From contig NZ_CAMLDD010000027.1 of NCBI RefSeq assembly GCF_946478785.1, positions 1 to 64,000 on the forward strand: a stretch of DNA of 64,000 nucleotides, written 5' to 3'. Of the stretch, positions 44,107 through 54,100 are shown piece after piece (the first letter of the stretch is position 1; every line of letters begins with the position of its first letter). This stretch comes from an uncultured Flavobacterium sp. (GTDB taxonomy: Bacteria; Bacteroidota; Bacteroidia; Flavobacteriales; Flavobacteriaceae). A model generated the notes under the pieces. That model saw only the letters and a program-made list of their open reading frames with translations. It was not told the DNA's origin and ran no database searches. The translations under genes were made by a program, and so were the position numbers.

Positions 44107-45306
44107 ATGAAAAAGGGGGTTGCAATAACGGGAATGGGAATTATCTCTTCGATTGGAAATTCAGTCGAAGAAAATTATATTTCGTTAATCGAAAATAAAA
44201 TTGGTATTTCCCGAATCCAAAATATTTCGACTGTTCATGCCGATGTGATTAAAGTTGGCGAAATCAAAAAAACTAATGAAGAATTGATTGCCGAATTACA
44301 GCTTTCTGAAAACAATAATTTTTCGAGAACGGCAATGATCGGTACTTTGGCGGCAAAACAAGCAGTTGAAAATGCCGGAATTACATCGATAAACGAATGT
44401 AGAACCGGACTTATTTCGGCTACAAGCGTTGGTGGGATGGATATCACGGAAAAATATTATTATAAGTATTTCGAAAATCCGGAACTTGTAAAATACATTT
44501 CTTGTCATGATGGCGGTGACGTGGCTGATAAAATTGCGGATGAATTAGGTTTAAAAGGAATGGTTACTACAATCAGCACTGCGTGTTCATCGGCAGCAAA
44601 CTCTATTATGTTGGGTGCGCGTCTGATTAAAAGTGGAAAATTAGACCGTGTTATTGTTGGCGGTTCTGATGCTTTGGCAAAATTTACCATCAACGGATTT
44701 AAGACTTTAATGATTTTATCTGACGATTATAACAAACCTTTTGACAATACCAGAAAAGGATTAAACCTGGGCGAAGCAGCCGCTTATTTAGTTTTAGAAT
44801 CAGATGAAATGGTTCAGAAACACAACAAAAAAGTTTTGGCAAGAGTTTCAGGCTACGGAAATGCAAACGACGCATTTCATCAGACTGCTTCTTCAGAAAA
44901 TGGCGACGGTGCTTATTTAGCAATGAAAAAAGCCTTTGACGTTTCGGGTTTGAAACCTTCTGAAATTGATTATATCAACGTTCACGGTACGGCAACCCCT
45001 AATAATGATTTATCTGAAGGAAGGGCGTTACTCCGAATTTATGGAGATGAAAAAGTGCCTGATTTCAGTTCAACAAAACCTTTTACCGGACATACTTTAG
45101 CGGCAGCAGCGGCAATTGAAGCTGTTTACAGTGTTTTAGCAATTCAGAACAACGTGGTTTATCCCAATTTGAATTTCGAAGTTCCGATGGAAGAATTTGA
45201 ACTACAACCCCAAACTTCCTTAAAAAATAAAAACATCGAACACGTTTTATCTAACTCTTTTGGTTTTGGAGGAAATTGTTCAACTCTTATATTTTCAAAA
45301 AGCTAA
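44107..45306 (+). CDS. Beta-ketoacyl-ACP synthase (active partner of the KS pair)
   Basis: 399 aa. Cys160 in ISTACSSAANS, His in VHGTATPNND and His in FTGHTLAAAA complete the triad; the C-terminus SNSFGFGGNCST is standard. Followed directly by a KS-like gene that lacks the cysteine, the arrangement of KS-alpha/KS-beta (chain length factor) pairs in type II polyketide and aryl polyene systems. Confidence 0.88.
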   Translation: MKKGVAITGMGIISSIGNSVEENYISLIENKIGISRIQNISTVHADVIKVGEIKKTNEELIAELQLSENNNFSRTAMIGTLAAKQAVENAGITSINECRTGLISATSVGGMDITEKYYYKYFENPELVKYISCHDGGDVADKIADELGLKGMVTTISTACSSAANSIMLGARLIKSGKLDRVIVGGSDALAKFTINGFKTLMILSDDYNKPFDNTRKGLNLGEAAAYLVLESDEMVQKHNKKVLARVSGYGNANDAFHQTASSENGDGAYLAMKKAFDVSGLKPSEIDYINVHGTATPNNDLSEGRALLRIYGDEKVPDFSSTKPFTGHTLAAAAAIEAVYSVLAIQNNVVYPNLNFEVPMEEFELQPQTSLKNKNIEHVLSNSFGFGGNCSTLIFSKS

Positions 45307-45307
45307 A

Positions 45308-46369
45308 ATGAAAAAAACATATATAAATGGAGTAGGCTGTATTTCGACTCAAAAAACATTTGATACTGTTTTTTTAGAAGAAGCTGTCGTTAATGCAAAT
45401 GATCCGGTCCTTGCAATCGTGTCCCCGGTTTACAAAGATTATATTTCTCCAGCCGCAGCAAGACGAATGGCAAAAGGAGTAAAAAATGGAATCGTTTCTT
45501 CGGCCTTAGCCATGAAAGATGCGAACGTCGAAAATGTGGATGCCATTATTACCGGAACTGGTTTAGGATGTGTTGAAGATTCTGAAAAGTTTCTGAAAAA
45601 TATTCTCGATAATAACGAAGAGTTTTTAACGCCAACCTCTTTTATTCAATCCACTCATAATACGGTTGGTGCTCAGATTGCTTTGTCCTTACAATGTAAA
45701 GGTTATAATTTTACTTATGTAAATGGAGCGGTTTCTTTTGAGTCGGCACTTTTGGATGCTAAAATTCAGATTGAGGGTGACGAAGCCAATTCGATTTTGG
45801 TTGGTGGAATTGACGAAACCGGTGATTATACCATGTCTCTTTTTAAATTGGCAGGTCGAATTAAAAAAGAAAATGATCTTCCTTGTGATATTTTAAATAC
45901 CAATTCAACCGGAGTTGTTTACGGTGAAGGCGCAAGTTTTTTTGTTTTAGAAAATATAAGAAAAGATTCCACCTATGCTGAAATTTTAGATGTTGAAATT
46001 AAAAATACCTTAGAAGAAAACGAAATTGAATCTGAAATAGTTGCCTTTTTAAAAGCCAATAATTTACAAATTTCAGATATTGATGCTGTAGTCTTTGGTT
46101 TTGACGGCAATATAACTTTTGATTCTTATTACAAAAATCTCTCTAAAAATGCTTTTGTCCAAACACCTCAATTGTATTACAAACATATGAGCGGAGAATA
46201 TGATACGGCTTCGGCTTTTGCTTTGTGGATGACATCAAAAATTATAAAAACGCAGGAAATTCCGGAGATTGTAAAAGTGAATTCGGTTACAAAACCAGCT
46301 TACAATACCATTTTATTGTACAATCAGGTTAATGGAAAAAATCATAGTTTTACGTTACTTTCAAAATGA
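45308..46369 (+). CDS. Chain-length-factor-like ketosynthase homologue without catalytic cysteine
   Basis: 353 aa from ATG 45308, one base after the upstream stop; a longer ORF upstream overlaps the KS gene and is not credible. The KS fold is visible (ITGTGLGCVEDSEKF, STHNTVGAQIAL). The nucleophile position reads YVNGAVSFESAL, with no Cys, and both active-site His motifs are replaced (for example VFGFDGNITFDS). It probably sets chain length as a heterodimer with 44107. Overlaps the next gene by 4 bp. Confidence 0.8.
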   Translation: MKKTYINGVGCISTQKTFDTVFLEEAVVNANDPVLAIVSPVYKDYISPAAARRMAKGVKNGIVSSALAMKDANVENVDAIITGTGLGCVEDSEKFLKNILDNNEEFLTPTSFIQSTHNTVGAQIALSLQCKGYNFTYVNGAVSFESALLDAKIQIEGDEANSILVGGIDETGDYTMSLFKLAGRIKKENDLPCDILNTNSTGVVYGEGASFFVLENIRKDSTYAEILDVEIKNTLEENEIESEIVAFLKANNLQISDIDAVVFGFDGNITFDSYYKNLSKNAFVQTPQLYYKHMSGEYDTASAFALWMTSKIIKTQEIPEIVKVNSVTKPAYNTILLYNQVNGKNHSFTLLSK

Positions 46370-47142
46370 TAACGCATAAAAACATTTCGTTATTCTTTGT
46401 CTTTTTATTGCTTTTACTGCTTCTTCTGAATCTCTATACAGCAATAAACTGGCTATGGTTTATCGGGATACTTTTCATCTGGATCGGAATCAATGCTTTT
46501 GGTTCTGCCCAAATTTCTTCTAATTATCATGTAAAAGCGTACTGCAATAATTCATCGGAAACAGAAAAAAAAATTGCCCTTACTTTTGATGACGGGCCGA
46601 GTGTTTTTACTTTGGAAGTTTTAGGATTGCTAAAAAAATACAACGCAAAAGCTACTTTTTTCTGCATTGGAAAAAATGTCGCAGCACATTCTGAAATTGT
46701 AAAACAAATTATTGCTGAAGGTCATTTGGTTGGAAATCATTCTTATAACCATTCTAAATTTTTTGATTTTTATAATGCTGCAGCAATCACAAAAGAAATT
46801 CAGAAAACAGATCAGCTTCTTGAAAAATTTACTTCAAAAAAAATAAATTTCTTTCGTCCGCCTTACGGAGTTACGACGCCCTCTATTCGCAGAGCTTTAC
46901 AAACAACCGGTCATACTGTTATTGGCTGGAACATTCGATCACTCGATGGAGGAACAAAAAATCAAAATTTAATTTTCAATCGCATAATAAAACGAGTTTC
47001 TCCCGGTGGAATCGTACTTTTGCACGACACAGGATTGCACTCTGTTTTGGTATTGGAACAGTTTTTGCAATTTTTACAGCAAAACAATTACAAAGTGATT
47101 TCGATTGAAGAACTTTTGAATCTTAAAGCGTATGAAAACTAG
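46366..47142 (+). CDS. Membrane-anchored polysaccharide deacetylase-family protein
   Basis: 258 aa. Two N-terminal hydrophobic helices (about 7-25 and 27-43), then a NodB-like domain: LTFDDGPS, NHSYNHS, RPPYGVTTPSIR and VLLHDTG. These hold the metal-binding Asp-His-His and the catalytic His. Members remove acetyl groups from glycans at the membrane surface. Deacetylase-like genes recur in flexirubin clusters; the substrate there is not known. Confidence 0.8.
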   Translation: MITHKNISLFFVFLLLLLLLLNLYTAINWLWFIGILFIWIGINAFGSAQISSNYHVKAYCNNSSETEKKIALTFDDGPSVFTLEVLGLLKKYNAKATFFCIGKNVAAHSEIVKQIIAEGHLVGNHSYNHSKFFDFYNAAAITKEIQKTDQLLEKFTSKKINFFRPPYGVTTPSIRRALQTTGHTVIGWNIRSLDGGTKNQNLIFNRIIKRVSPGGIVLLHDTGLHSVLVLEQFLQFLQQNNYKVISIEELLNLKAYEN

Positions 47143-47764
47143 ACTATATATATATCTTTTTACTCTCACCATTTGTGGTTCGCCTCTTTTTGCACAAGAA
47201 CAAAAAATGACGGACGCCGAAATTGCAGCTTTCAAGCAGGATGTGAATGTGGTATCCAAAAAAATCAAAACTTTAAGTACTGATTTTGTTCAATATAAAC
47301 ATATGGACTTTTTATCCAAGGATATTGAAACATCTGGAAAAATGATTTTTAAAGAACCGAATCTTTTGCAATGGCAATATAAAAAACCCTACAATTACAG
47401 TATCGTTTTTAAAAACGGAAAAATCCTGATTAACGACGAAGGAAAGAAAAGCGCGGTTGACATTGGAAACAGCAAAATCTTCGGTCGTATTAATAAATTA
47501 ATTGTTGGGAGCGTGAGCGGAAATATGTTTGACGATAAAGAATTTACGATTTCGTACTTCAAATCGAAAGGACAAAATCTGGCGAAATTTATTCCGAAAG
47601 ATGCTACGCTAAAAAAATACATCAAACAAATCGAACTGACTTTCGATAAAGAAGCAACTGTCGTTCAGGTAAAATTATTAGAATCATCTGACGACTACAC
47701 CCGAATTGTATTTAAAAATAAAGTAATCAATGCAAAAATCGACGATTCCGTTTTTACTAATTAA
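47132..47764 (+). CDS. LolA-like periplasmic lipid/lipoprotein carrier
   Basis: 210 aa. Signal peptide of about 21 residues (TICGSPLFA-QE). The mature protein has LolA features: LSTDFVQYKHM, SGKMIFKEPNLLQWQYKKPYN and a C-terminal YTRIVFKN beta strand. LolA relatives in aryl polyene clusters are believed to ferry the hydrophobic product between membranes, working with an MMPL exporter. It overlaps the deacetylase by 11 bp. Confidence 0.85.
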   Translation: MKTRLYIYLFTLTICGSPLFAQEQKMTDAEIAAFKQDVNVVSKKIKTLSTDFVQYKHMDFLSKDIETSGKMIFKEPNLLQWQYKKPYNYSIVFKNGKILINDEGKKSAVDIGNSKIFGRINKLIVGSVSGNMFDDKEFTISYFKSKGQNLAKFIPKDATLKKYIKQIELTFDKEATVVQVKLLESSDDYTRIVFKNKVINAKIDDSVFTN

Positions 47765-48365
47765 TTGCTTTTTGGCAATTGTTTTGGTTTCTTGTGGCTC
47801 GGTCACCAAAAATTATACGCCTAAAAAACTAGACAAAACGGCTGTAGAAGTTCCTTATTTTTCTGAACCCAAAACCGATTATGTTTACAAAACTAACATC
47901 TCAGTTTACGGTCATGAAATGTCGGGGATTTTCATCGCTAAGAAAATAAATGATACGACTCATCGTGTAGTTTTTACAACCGAATTTGGCAACAAATTGT
48001 TCGATTTTGAAATCTCTGAAACAACTTTCAAGGTCAATTCGATTGTATCAGAATTAGATAAAAAAATCCTGATCAATACGTTGAAAGAAGATTTTCGACT
48101 GCTTCTTAAAAAAGAATATTTGATTCAGGAGCAATTTGAAAATGAATCAGATAATATCTATAAATCGGCAGACGGAAATCGTGATAATTACCTTTTCGTG
48201 TCCAAAAAAGATCAGAAATTAGAAAAACTACTTCGTTCATCTAAAACAAAAGAAAAAATAACAATTACTTTTACTTTAGAAAACAATATTTTTGCTGAAA
48301 AAGTTGTCATTTTACATCAGAACATCAAGTTGAAAATTGAGTTAAATTATTTAAAATCAGAATAA
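47730..48365 (+). CDS. Lipoprotein partner of the LolA/MMPL export set
   Basis: 211 aa. Lipoprotein signal with lipobox LVSC (Cys22). It begins inside the 3' end of the LolA-like gene (35-bp overlap), unusual here. The mature part is beta-rich (YVYKTNISVYGHEMSGIF) and might be LolB-like, the outer-membrane acceptor of LolA cargo, but motifs are weak. Confidence 0.65.
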   Translation: MQKSTIPFLLINCFLAIVLVSCGSVTKNYTPKKLDKTAVEVPYFSEPKTDYVYKTNISVYGHEMSGIFIAKKINDTTHRVVFTTEFGNKLFDFEISETTFKVNSIVSELDKKILINTLKEDFRLLLKKEYLIQEQFENESDNIYKSADGNRDNYLFVSKKDQKLEKLLRSSKTKEKITITFTLENNIFAEKVVILHQNIKLKIELNYLKSE

Positions 48366-48395
48366 AAATCAAACTAATCATTAAATTAATCAACC

Positions 48396-49004
48396 ATGAG
48401 AAAAATAACCTTAATTGCTTTCGTTTTATTTATTGGTCTTGCATCACAAGCACAGGTAAAAGTGAGTCCGGGGATTAGAGGTGGTTTAAACATCTCAAAC
48501 TTAACCAATTTTGACAGTGACCCAAAATCAGATTTTTATGCCGGAGGGTTTATAGCCATAAAATTCAATAAATATTTTACACTTCAGCCTGAACTTACGT
48601 ATACGCAACAAGGTGCAGAAGTTCGTGAATTTGAAATTGATGGACCAGGATCCCGTACTGCAAATTACAATCTAAATTATATTTCTCTCGGTGCCGTTGC
48701 AAAATTTCATTTTGGCGGAGGCGGATTTCATATATTAGGTGGCCCTGCATTAGATATTAAAACGGATGATAATTTCCCTGAATATAATTATTACAATCCT
48801 GTAGGGACCGATCTTTCTATTATTGGAGGTGTTGGATATTCTTTACCAAACGGATTAACTTTTGAAGCACGATTTAAACAAGGTTTAATTGATATTTACG
48901 GATATGATGGTATTGATGATTTTGATGGAAACGGAAATTATGATGATGTTATCTTAAATACGGTTTTCCAGCTTGGTATTAGTTATACTTTTAACGCTAA
49001 ATAA
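48396..49004 (+). CDS. Outer-membrane beta-barrel protein, porin family
   Basis: 202 aa. Signal peptide to about residue 19 (LASQA-QV), then alternating aromatic beta strands (GIRGGLNISNL, FTLQPELTYTQQGAEV) ending in TVFQLGISYTFNAK, a typical Bacteroidota OmpW/PorT-like barrel end. Could be the outer-membrane part of pigment deposition, or simply a co-localised small barrel. Confidence 0.78.
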   Translation: MRKITLIAFVLFIGLASQAQVKVSPGIRGGLNISNLTNFDSDPKSDFYAGGFIAIKFNKYFTLQPELTYTQQGAEVREFEIDGPGSRTANYNLNYISLGAVAKFHFGGGGFHILGGPALDIKTDDNFPEYNYYNPVGTDLSIIGGVGYSLPNGLTFEARFKQGLIDIYGYDGIDDFDGNGNYDDVILNTVFQLGISYTFNAK

Positions 49005-49006
49005 TA

Positions 49007-49378
49007 ATGGTTTTAAAATACTTTTACAAAATACTTTCGGAAGAAAAAACATCAGATTCTAAACATAATGTTACGATTTTGGTCAACGAAAAACATGAAA
49101 TTTTCAAAGGCCATTTTCCGGGAAACCCAATTATGCCAGGTGTTTGCATGATTCAGATTATTAAAGAACTTACCGAGAAAATTACTCAGAAAACTTTAAT
49201 GATTCAAACGCTTTCCAATGTGAAATTTATGGCGCTTATAAATCCTGAGAATAATCCTGAATTGCGTTTAGAACTTGACATTACAATAACCGAAGACGAT
49301 TTGGTAAAAGTAAAAAACACAACTTATTTTAATGATACCGTTGCTCTGAAATTAAGCAATGTGTATAAAAAACTTTGA
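49007..49378 (+). CDS. Hotdog 3-hydroxyacyl-ACP dehydratase (FabZ/ApeI-like)
   Basis: 123 aa. The FabA/FabZ signature FKGHFPGNPIMPGVCMIQ near residues 33-50 with the catalytic His is intact, unlike the altered pair at 36106 and 36544. Dehydrates hydroxyacyl chains for the conjugated polyene. Starts 2 bp after the barrel gene and overlaps the next open frame. Confidence 0.85.
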   Translation: MVLKYFYKILSEEKTSDSKHNVTILVNEKHEIFKGHFPGNPIMPGVCMIQIIKELTEKITQKTLMIQTLSNVKFMALINPENNPELRLELDITITEDDLVKVKNTTYFNDTVALKLSNVYKKL

Positions 49379-49379
49379 T

Positions 49380-49865
49380 ATGAAACTGCTGTTAACATTA
49401 CTTTTATGGGTAAATTTTGTTGGTGCTCAGGATTTGGCCGCTATTAGAAAACTGTATCCAACGGTTACAAAATCTGAAGCGAATGCAAAAGATTTTACGG
49501 TGAAATTAGCTAATATTTCCAATGATGATGATAAAATTTTAGTAGCTTACAAAGCAGCTTCGATTTTAGTGGATTCAAAATTTGAAAAAAAATTAGGCGA
49601 AAAAATTGATCGTTTCAAGGAAGGAGCAAAATTACTCGAATCGACCATAAAAAGTGATTCTGATAATATCGAAATCAGAATGATCCGATTGAGCATTCAG
49701 GAAAATGTTCCCGGAATAACCGGTTATAAAAAGAATATCAAAGAAGACAAAAATTTCATTACAGAGCATTATTCAGCTCAAAACAATGCCTTAAAAGAAT
49801 ACCTGAAAAATTTTATTTTACAGTCTAAAAGTTTTTCTGAAAAAGAAAAACAATTTGTGAAGTAA
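49380..49865 (+). CDS. Secreted hypothetical protein
   Basis: 161 aa from ATG 49380, one base after the dehydratase stop; an upstream start at 49359 would put seven residues before the signal peptide (MKLLLTLLLWVNFVGA-QD) and is less likely. The mature protein is helical, lysine-rich and probably a small periplasmic repeat or TPR-like fold. Conserved family not recognised. Confidence 0.65.
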   Translation: MKLLLTLLLWVNFVGAQDLAAIRKLYPTVTKSEANAKDFTVKLANISNDDDKILVAYKAASILVDSKFEKKLGEKIDRFKEGAKLLESTIKSDSDNIEIRMIRLSIQENVPGITGYKKNIKEDKNFITEHYSAQNNALKEYLKNFILQSKSFSEKEKQFVK

Positions 49866-49883
49866 GCGAAAGCAAAACTACAA

Positions 49884-51059
49884 ATGAAACCTACTTTGTC
49901 ACAGCACGATCTTCTAAATTCGACTTCCTTTTGTGTTATTGTTCCAACGTACAATAATCACAAGACGCTGCGAAAAGTATTGGACTTTATTTTAGGATAC
50001 ACTTCCAATATCATAATTGTCAATGATGGCTCGACCGATGACACTAGCGAAATTCTAAAATCCTATTCTCAGTTAACACAAATTCATCATCCTCAGAACT
50101 TAGGAAAAGGAAGGGCGCTCAGAAACGGATTCCGAAAGGCAATCGAAATGAAATTCGAATATGCGATTACAATCGACTCTGACGGACAGCATTTTGCTTC
50201 CGATATTCCGAATTTTATTTTGGAAATTCAAAACGAACCGAATTCTTTATTAATTGGAAGTCGCAACATGACACAGGAAAATGTGCCAAAGAAAAGCAGT
50301 TTCGGAAATAAATTCTCGAACTTTTGGTTCAAATTTGAAACCGGAATTAAGCTCGATGACACACAATCAGGTTTCAGATTATATCCTTTACAATTGATTC
50401 CGAAACAATTTTATACCAATAAATTTGAGTTTGAGATTGAAGTAATTGTGCGTTCAGCCTGGAAAGGAATTCCGGTAAAAAACATTCCCATTCAGGTTTT
50501 ATATGATCCGGCAGAGCGTGTTTCACATTTTCGGCCATTTCGCGATTTTACCCGAATCAGTATCTTAAATACGGTTTTGGTTACCAATGCACTTTTGTAT
50601 ATCAAACCCCGGGATTTCTTTCGCCGGGCAAAAAAAAAAGGTTTTAAAAAGTTCTTTCTTGAAGATATTTTAGAAAGCAAAGATTCAAATTTTAAAAAAT
50701 CGGCTGCAATCGCTTTGGGAATTTTTATTGGAATTTCTCCGTTCTGGGGACTTCAGACTATTTTACTTTTTACTTTTGCTGCCTTGTTCAGGCTCAATAA
50801 AGTCATTGCTTATTTATCCTCCAATGTAAGTTTTCCTCCTTTTATTCCGTTTGTTATTTATGGATCGCTAAAAATGGGAAGCTATTTTGTATCGAACGAA
50901 ACCCCTTTGTTTTTAGACAGTTCCGTGACACTTGATGATATTCAGAAAAATGCAACGCAATATATCGTTGGAAGTCTTATTTTAGCATCCGTTTCGGCAT
51001 TGTTTTTTGGCCTTGTCAGTTATTTGCTTTTAACGGCTTTTACCAAAAAACAATCTTAA
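49884..51059 (+). CDS. Glycosyltransferase 2 fused to a DUF2062 membrane domain
   Basis: 391 aa. Residues 15-240: GT2 fold with VIVPTYNN, VNDGSTDDT at 47-55 and TIDSDGQH near 96-103 (DxD-like). Residues 250-390: a DUF2062-type domain with helices (ALGIFIGISPFWGLQT, then two more). The fusion occurs in aryl polyene and flexirubin clusters. It may glycosylate the pigment or a lipid carrier, though flexirubin itself is not known to carry sugar, so its role stays open. Confidence 0.82.
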   Translation: MKPTLSQHDLLNSTSFCVIVPTYNNHKTLRKVLDFILGYTSNIIIVNDGSTDDTSEILKSYSQLTQIHHPQNLGKGRALRNGFRKAIEMKFEYAITIDSDGQHFASDIPNFILEIQNEPNSLLIGSRNMTQENVPKKSSFGNKFSNFWFKFETGIKLDDTQSGFRLYPLQLIPKQFYTNKFEFEIEVIVRSAWKGIPVKNIPIQVLYDPAERVSHFRPFRDFTRISILNTVLVTNALLYIKPRDFFRRAKKKGFKKFFLEDILESKDSNFKKSAAIALGIFIGISPFWGLQTILLFTFAALFRLNKVIAYLSSNVSFPPFIPFVIYGSLKMGSYFVSNETPLFLDSSVTLDDIQKNATQYIVGSLILASVSALFFGLVSYLLLTAFTKKQS

Positions 51060-51072
51060 TATAATTTATTTT

Positions 51073-51120
51073 ACCGCAAATTTCACAAATTAGCACAAAT
51101 CAATTCCGGAAATTTGTAAA
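51073..51120. repeat. Intergenic repeat, third relative
   Basis: CCGCAAATTTCACAAATTAG and TAGCACAAATC motifs resemble the left part of the 41161 copy. Contains inverted CAAATTTC / GGAAATTTG arms. Lies before the MMPL gene. Confidence 0.4.
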
Positions 51121-51133
51121 ATCTCTTGGAGTG

Positions 51134-51156
51134 TTCAGTAGTGTTATAATACTGAA
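51134..51156. repeat. Inverted repeat TTCAGTA-N9-TACTGAA
   Basis: Perfect 7-bp arms, ending 18 bp before the MMPL start. The loop includes TATAA. Could be a regulator site or an mRNA hairpin over the ribosome entry region. Confidence 0.4.
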
Positions 51157-51174
51157 AAAACAATAATAAAAATT

Positions 51175-54100
51175 ATGCATCACTATTTCTACGCCATTCA
51201 TTTGTTTGTCAACCGAAGAAAATCCTTGTCGGTTGTATTGGCTGTTTTGATACTTTTTATTTTTGGATTTTTCGCTTCTCAAATCAAATTTGAAGAAGAC
51301 ATTACTAAATTAATTCCAACAAACGATAAGGCTGATGTTACAGCAAAAGTTTTAAAACAATTAAATTTCGCCGATAAAATAACCGTCATTTTCAAACTCG
51401 AAAAAAATGGTTCTGATGAAGACTTAAAAGAAATGGCAACTGTTTTTTCAGATAGCGTTTCAAATTCCTGCAAACCTTACATCACCGGAATTCAGGGAAA
51501 AATTGAGGAAGAAAATATTCAGGAAACTATTGATTTTGTTTACGGAAATTTACCGCTTTTTCTAAACAATAAAGATTATGAAACCATTCAGAATAAACTG
51601 CAAAAAGACAGCATTGCAGCAACCGTAGAGGGAAATTACAAATCTATTATTTCACCATCCGGATTTGTAACGAAAGATTTTATTCTGCAGGATCCGCTTG
51701 GGATTTCGTTTATTGCCTTAAAAAAATTACAGCAATTAAATGTTGGTGACGATTTTATACTCGACAATGGTTTTGTCATGACCAAAGACAAAAAGAAATT
51801 ATTGCTTTTTATCACTTCAAATCTTCCGTCGAGCGAAACGGAAAAAAACACGATTTTTGCCGAAAAACTTAAATCCATTCAGGAAAATTTAAATCAGAAA
51901 TTTAAAAGCAAAACTTCGATCAGTTATTTTGGCTCTGCTTTGATTGCGGTTGCCAATGCGAATCAAATTAAAAGCGATATCATGCTGACCACAACAATTG
52001 CGATGGTTACGCTAATGCTCATTTTGATTTTGTTTTATAGAAAAATCCTTATTCCGCTCATCATTTTTATTCCAACTGTTTTTGGGGCTTTGTTTGCCGT
52101 GGCGTTTTTATATTTTGTGAAAGAACAGATTTCGGCTATTTCACTCGGAATTGGTTCTATTTTACTTGGAATTACAATTGACTATTCCCTTCATATTCTC
52201 ACGCATTACAAGCATAACAGCGATATAAAAACTTTGTACAAAGACATTACTATGCCGGTTATTATGAGCAGTTCGACTACGGCAGTTGCTTTTTTATGTC
52301 TGCTTTTTGTGAAATCAGATGCGTTGAATGATCTCGGAATTTTTGCTGCCGTCATCGTTATGGCTTCTGCATTTTTCTCGCTTTTGATTGTCCCGCATTT
52401 ATACAAACCAAAAGAAAACAATTTTGAACACAAGAAAAATGTGATCGATAAACTGGCTCATTTTTCTTTTCATAACAATAAAATCCTGATTGGCTTTTGT
52501 GTCTTAATTACAATTGTCTGCTTTTTTACCTATAATGATGTTGGTTTCAATAATGATTTATCGCAATTGAATTTTGTTCCAAAGGAAATTAAAGCAGCAG
52601 AGAAAGAACTGGAAGAAAGCACGAGTTTAACTTCGAAAACTATATATGTGGCTTCGTACGGAAAAAGTATGGAAGAAGTTTTGCAAAACAACAGCCGGCT
52701 TTTTTCTGATTTATCCAAAGAGAAACAAGACAACAAAATATTGAATTTCAGTTCTGTTGGTGGAATTATGCTTTCGCAGAAGCAACAACAACAGAAAATT
52801 GATCAGTGGAATTCATTTTGGGATGCCAATAAAAAACAGCTTTTAAAATCACAATTAATTGCCGAAGGTTCAAAACTCGGTTTTAAGCCAACTACTTATT
52901 CTACTTTTTATGATCATTTAGACTTTGATTTTAGACCCATTTCTGCCGAAGATTATTTAAAAATTCAGGCGTTACAATTGAAAGAATTTGTAACCGAAAA
53001 AAATAGTTTTTACACCATTTCGACTTTAGTAAAAGTTACGCCTAAACAGCGGGATGCTTTTGTAAAATCGGCTTCAGCCAAAAATAACCTGATTGCCATT
53101 GACAGACAGCAAATGAACGAAACGTTTTTCAGCACTTTGAAAACCGATTTTAATTCGCTTGTCAATTACTCATTTGTGGCTGTAATTCTGATTCTGTTTT
53201 TCTTCTTTAGAAGAATTGAATTGGTTATTGTGAGCTGCATTCCGATTGCTTTAACCGGAATTGTAACAGCAGGGATGATGGGTCTTTTTGGCATTCAGAT
53301 GAATATTTTCAGTATGATTGTCTGCACATTGATTTTTGGACACGGTGTTGATTTTAGTATTTTCATGACGAGCGCACTTCAAAAAGAATATACTACCGGA
53401 AAAAACGAAATTGCAATTTACAGGACCTCGATAATTTTGGCCGTTATCACAACCATTTTAGGAATTGGCGCCATGATTTTTGCGAAACATCCTGCGTTAA
53501 GATCGATTTCATCCGTTTCCTTAATTGGAGTTTTTGCAGCATTGATTATCACTTTTATCTTCTACCCGATTCTTTTTAAATTGTTTTTATCAAACAGACC
53601 AAAAAACGGAAATGCACCTTTCGAATTACGCAGTTTTGTAAATGGCGTTCTGTCCTTTTTTTATTATGGTTTTGGAGGTGTTTTAATGTCGCTTTGCAGT
53701 TTGATTATTATGCCGATTCTACCAATAAGTGAAAAAACCAAAATGAGAGGATTTCGATATGTGATTTCGAAATTTATGAAATCAGTCTTGTATTCAAATC
53801 CGTTTGTTGAGAAGAAAATCATCAATAATTTTAATGAAAATTTCGAAAAACCAGCGATAATTATTGCCAATCATTCTTCATTTTTAGACATCCTGGCAAT
53901 CGGAATGCTGAGCCCAAAAATTATTTTTTTAGTAAACGATTGGGTGTACAACTCCCCTATTTTTGGTGCTACCGTTAAAAAAGCAGGTTTTTATCCGGTT
54001 TCTGAAGGGCTTGAAAACGGAATTGAACATTTGCGCCAAAAAGTAAACGAAGGCTATTCGATTATGATTTTTCCTGAGGGAACCCGCTCTGAAAACAATC

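Noticed and set aside
45260..45307. Longer start for the chain-length-factor-like gene
   Set aside because: The extra 16 codons overlap the 3' end of the KS gene; the ATG at 45308 matches the start of the KS fold.
51125..51150. TTGGAG ... TATAAT as a sigma-70-type promoter before the MMPL gene
   Set aside because: The spacer is only 13 nt and this window otherwise uses the TAnnTTTG pattern.
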